The notes under the pieces were generated by a model. It searched no databases. It was not told the origin of the DNA and worked only from the letters and a program-made list of their open reading frames with translations. From the NCBI GenBank assembly GCA_004556455.1, contig SFGY01000013.1:1-24449 (forward strand): a stretch of DNA of 24,449 nucleotides, given 5' to 3'. This document shows positions 22,481 through 24,449 of this stretch, in pieces; position 1 is the first letter of the stretch, and the number at the start of each line of letters is the position of its first letter. Source of the DNA: Clostridiales bacterium. GTDB taxonomy: Bacteria; Bacillota; Clostridia; Saccharofermentanales; DTU023. The position numbers were made by a program, and so were the translations under genes.

Positions 22481-22509
22481 TTTACGGAGAGAAAAATTTG
22501 TGCTACAAT
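22481..22509 (+). promoter_or_regulatory. Promoter of the nitroreductase/Sel1 operon
   Basis: TTTACG -35 (22481-22486), 17-bp spacer and TACAAT -10 (22504-22509) preceded by TGC (extended -10), 36 bp before the start codon. Confidence 0.6.
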
Positions 22510-22544
22510 AAAAAATACTATTACCAAAAGGAGCGTATTATCCC

Positions 22545-23081
22545 ATGACCACCGCAGAATGCATCCGGCAGCGGGTCAGCTGCCGCCGTTTTCAGGAAAC
22601 CCCCATCCCCCGGGAGGACATCCGCCGGGTGGTGGACCTGGCCCGGTTTTCTCCCAGCTGGAAGAACACCCAGCCTGTGCGATATATCGTTATTGACGAC
22701 CCGGTGCTGAAGGAGCGGATGGCCCGGGAGTGCATCCCCGGCCAGGGCTTCAACACCAAGACCATCAACCGGGCCGCCGCCCTGGCGGTGATCGCCTATG
22801 TGCCGGGGCTGTCCGGCCAGGGGGACGCCCCGCTGACGGAGAGCCAGGCCGCCGGGTGGGAGATGTTCGACGCCGGGATCGCCGCCCAGACCTTCTGTCT
22901 GGCAGCCCGGGACCTGGGCATCGGCACTTGCATCCTGGGCATATTCGACGCCGACGCCGCCGGGCGTCTGCTGGAGCTGGAGGGCCTGCGCCCCGCCTGC
23001 CTCATTGCCATGGGCTATCCCGAGCAGTGGAAAAACGGCCCTGGCCGCAAGGAGACGGAGGAGTTGCTGTCCTTCCGATAA
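22545..23081 (+). CDS. Small nitroreductase-family flavoprotein
   Basis: A 178-residue FMN-dependent oxidoreductase. The N-terminal FMN-binding segment is ECIRQRVSCRRFQETPIP, followed by ARFSPSWKNTQPVRYIVID; a central helix has EMFDAGIAAQTFCLAARDLG with GIGTCILG, and the C terminus has IAMGYPEQWKNGPGRKETEE. The length and the SCRRF start fit the short nitroreductases common in anaerobes, which reduce nitro-compounds, quinones or flavins with NAD(P)H. AAAAGGAG lies 9 nt before the ATG. A Sel1-repeat gene follows after 28 bp and is probably cotranscribed. The substrate is unknown. Confidence 0.94.
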   Translation: MTTAECIRQRVSCRRFQETPIPREDIRRVVDLARFSPSWKNTQPVRYIVIDDPVLKERMARECIPGQGFNTKTINRAAALAVIAYVPGLSGQGDAPLTESQAAGWEMFDAGIAAQTFCLAARDLGIGTCILGIFDADAAGRLLELEGLRPACLIAMGYPEQWKNGPGRKETEELLSFR

Positions 23082-23109
23082 ATCAATCATTTGATAAGGA
23101 GCGATAAAG

Positions 23110-24449
23110 ATGGACCACGAACCATTTCAGCAAGAACCCCAGAATCCCCAGGACCCCCAGGACCCCCAGGTCGTGGTCTTTTCCCCGGAGCTTCTGAAGC
23201 TGGCGGACCGCCGGCGTCAGGCCCTGGAGGACATCCGCCAGGCGGCGGAGGACGGCGACGCCAACGCCGTGGTGCAGATGGGCATGAACTGCCTGTATGG
23301 CATCGGCGGCGAGGCCAAGGACCCGGGAAAGGCCTTCCGGTGGTTTTCCCAGACGGCTCCGGACGACCCGGCGGGCCTTTACTGGCTGGGTGTCTGCTAC
23401 GACAACGGCTTCGGCGTGGAGCAGGACGAGGACCGGGCCTGCCGCCTGTATCAGGAATCCGCCCAGCAGGACTATGCCCCGGCTCTGTGCAACCTGGGCG
23501 TGTGCTATGAAAGCGGCCAGGGGGTGGAAAAGGACCTGAAAAAGGCCGTGGAGCTGTACCGCCGGGCGGCGGAGGGGGGCTATCCCATGGGCCGGTGCAA
23601 CCTGGGCGTGATGTATCATTCCGGCCTTGGCGTGGAGAAGGACCCGAAAAAAGCCGCCTACTGCTTCGCCCAGGCGGCGGAGCAGCGGCTGCCCCGGGCC
23701 CAGTATCTGCTGGGGCTGTGCTGCGAGTTCGGCGACGGGGTGGAGAAGGACGTGTCCCGGGCCCTGGCCCTGTACCGGGAGGCCGCCGGGGCCGGATATC
23801 CCGACGCCCAGTGCGCCCTGGGGGTGCTGTATCACCAGGGCAAGGGCGTGGAGCAGGATGACCGGGAGGCCGCCCGTCTGTTCCGCCAGGCGGCGGAGGG
23901 AGGCTATTCCCGGGCCTGGCATTACCTGGGCCAGAGCTATGACCGCGGTCTCGGCGTGGAGAAGGACGTTCAGGAGGCCTTCCGCTGCTTCCTGGCTGCC
24001 GCCCAGGGGGACTATACCGAGGCCATCTGCCAGACGGGCATGTGCTATTACTTCGGCCACGGCACGGAGCGGGACTATGACCGGGCGGCGGAATATTTCC
24101 GCCGGGGGGCGGAGCGTGGGCATCCCCGGTCCATGACCCGGCTGGGGGTGTGCTGCGAAACCGGACACGGCGTGGAGCGGGACGTCCAGCGGGCCGAGAG
24201 CCTCTATCGCCGGGCCATGGATCTGGGCGATCCGGAGGGAGATTATCACCTGGCGGCGCTGCTGCGGCGGGACAAGAACCCGGAGAACCGCCGGAAGGCG
24301 GCCCTTCTGCTGCAAAAGCCCGCCGCCGTGGGGCTGGCTGCGGCCCAGTATCTGCTGGGGGTGTGCTACGAAACCGGCGACGGGGTGGAGAAAAAGCCCC
24401 GGTACGCCGCGTACATGTATCACCGGGCCGCCCAGCAGGGGCACCCGGA
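23110..24449 (+). CDS. Sel1-repeat (TPR-like) protein, partial at the right end
   Basis: At least 446 residues, open at the window edge. After a low-complexity start (QEPQNPQDPQDPQ) and a short linker come 11 Sel1-like repeats of ~36 residues plus the start of a twelfth. Typical units read LGVCYESGQGVEKDLKKAVE and LGVLYHQGKGVEQDDREAAR; the first repeat is degenerate and the tenth lacks the G-x-GV element. Such solenoids mediate protein-protein contacts. No signal peptide or membrane segment is seen, so it is likely cytoplasmic. AAGGAGCG lies 8 nt before the ATG. It is in an operon with the nitroreductase. The long opposite-strand open frame is a mirror of the repeats. Confidence 0.93.
   Translation, partial: MDHEPFQQEPQNPQDPQDPQVVVFSPELLKLADRRRQALEDIRQAAEDGDANAVVQMGMNCLYGIGGEAKDPGKAFRWFSQTAPDDPAGLYWLGVCYDNGFGVEQDEDRACRLYQESAQQDYAPALCNLGVCYESGQGVEKDLKKAVELYRRAAEGGYPMGRCNLGVMYHSGLGVEKDPKKAAYCFAQAAEQRLPRAQYLLGLCCEFGDGVEKDVSRALALYREAAGAGYPDAQCALGVLYHQGKGVEQDDREAARLFRQAAEGGYSRAWHYLGQSYDRGLGVEKDVQEAFRCFLAAAQGDYTEAICQTGMCYYFGHGTERDYDRAAEYFRRGAERGHPRSMTRLGVCCETGHGVERDVQRAESLYRRAMDLGDPEGDYHLAALLRRDKNPENRRKAALLLQKPAAVGLAAAQYLLGVCYETGDGVEKKPRYAAYMYHRAAQQGHP

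Noticed and set aside
23083..24444. 453-codon open frame on the - strand
   Set aside because: Exact mirror of the Sel1 repeats; its apparent repeats (LL, PAEI, VIAHAQ-like) follow from the coding-strand repeats.

Overview
The window reads as a Gram-positive gut anaerobe of the Clostridia, most likely an Oscillospiraceae-type genome. I infer this from AGGAGG ribosome sites, a long-form HPF, a YheO-type regulator, and three large serine recombinases of the kind found on Firmicutes mobile elements. Two compartments differ in base composition. The right part (about 14,700 to the end) is visibly GC-rich core chromosome. The left part (about 1-14,550) has lower GC and is dominated by mobile-element genes. 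A tRNA-Ala(CGC) gene at 14613-14688 marks the junction, with its 3' end facing the accessory DNA.

Region 1 (1-3540) looks like cargo or an older accessory block. A leftward gene string runs Crp/Fnr regulator, OmpR-type response regulator, sensor kinase, then an ABC transporter ATPase cut by the window edge. The kinase is broken by two frame-changing deletions, while the response regulator and a striking perfect palindrome over the ABC promoter are intact. Divergent from the Crp/Fnr gene is a ferredoxin-like 4Fe-4S protein, and the two share a palindrome-bearing promoter region.

Region 2 (about 3541-12350) is the maintenance and integration end of an integrative element. It holds a ParM/StbA-like actin ATPase with a small ParR-like partner, an XRE repressor-like protein, a sigma-70-like regulator translationally coupled to a small conjugative-transposon HTH protein, a small conserved protein, and then three tightly packed large serine recombinases. 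The leader of the sigma-like gene and the 6.6-7.0 kb gap contain strong, repeated secondary structure that no coding gene explains. No conjugation machinery is visible.

Region 3 (about 12,380-14,530) is a remnant of a mobilizable element: an excisionase-like HTH gene, an oriT-like repeat region, MobC without a relaxase, a short RepA_N-type replication initiator, and a 61-residue protein of unknown function.

Region 4 (14,613-24,449) is core-like: tRNA-Ala, a divergent HxlR regulator/LysE exporter pair, an MFS transporter, HPF, a leftward operon (stand-alone E2-type acyltransferase-like protein, AMP-forming acyl-CoA ligase with a 70-residue charged tail, YheO-like regulator), a RadC/JAB protein, a small nitroreductase, and a long Sel1-repeat protein that runs off the right end. 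The long open frames opposite the ligase and Sel1 genes are composition artefacts.

The least explained signals are the triple recombinase block with its flanking palindromes, the competing hairpins that can hide the ribosome site of the sigma-like gene, the tandem-repeat structured gap at 6.6-7.0 kb, and the E2-like protein that lacks the catalytic histidine.
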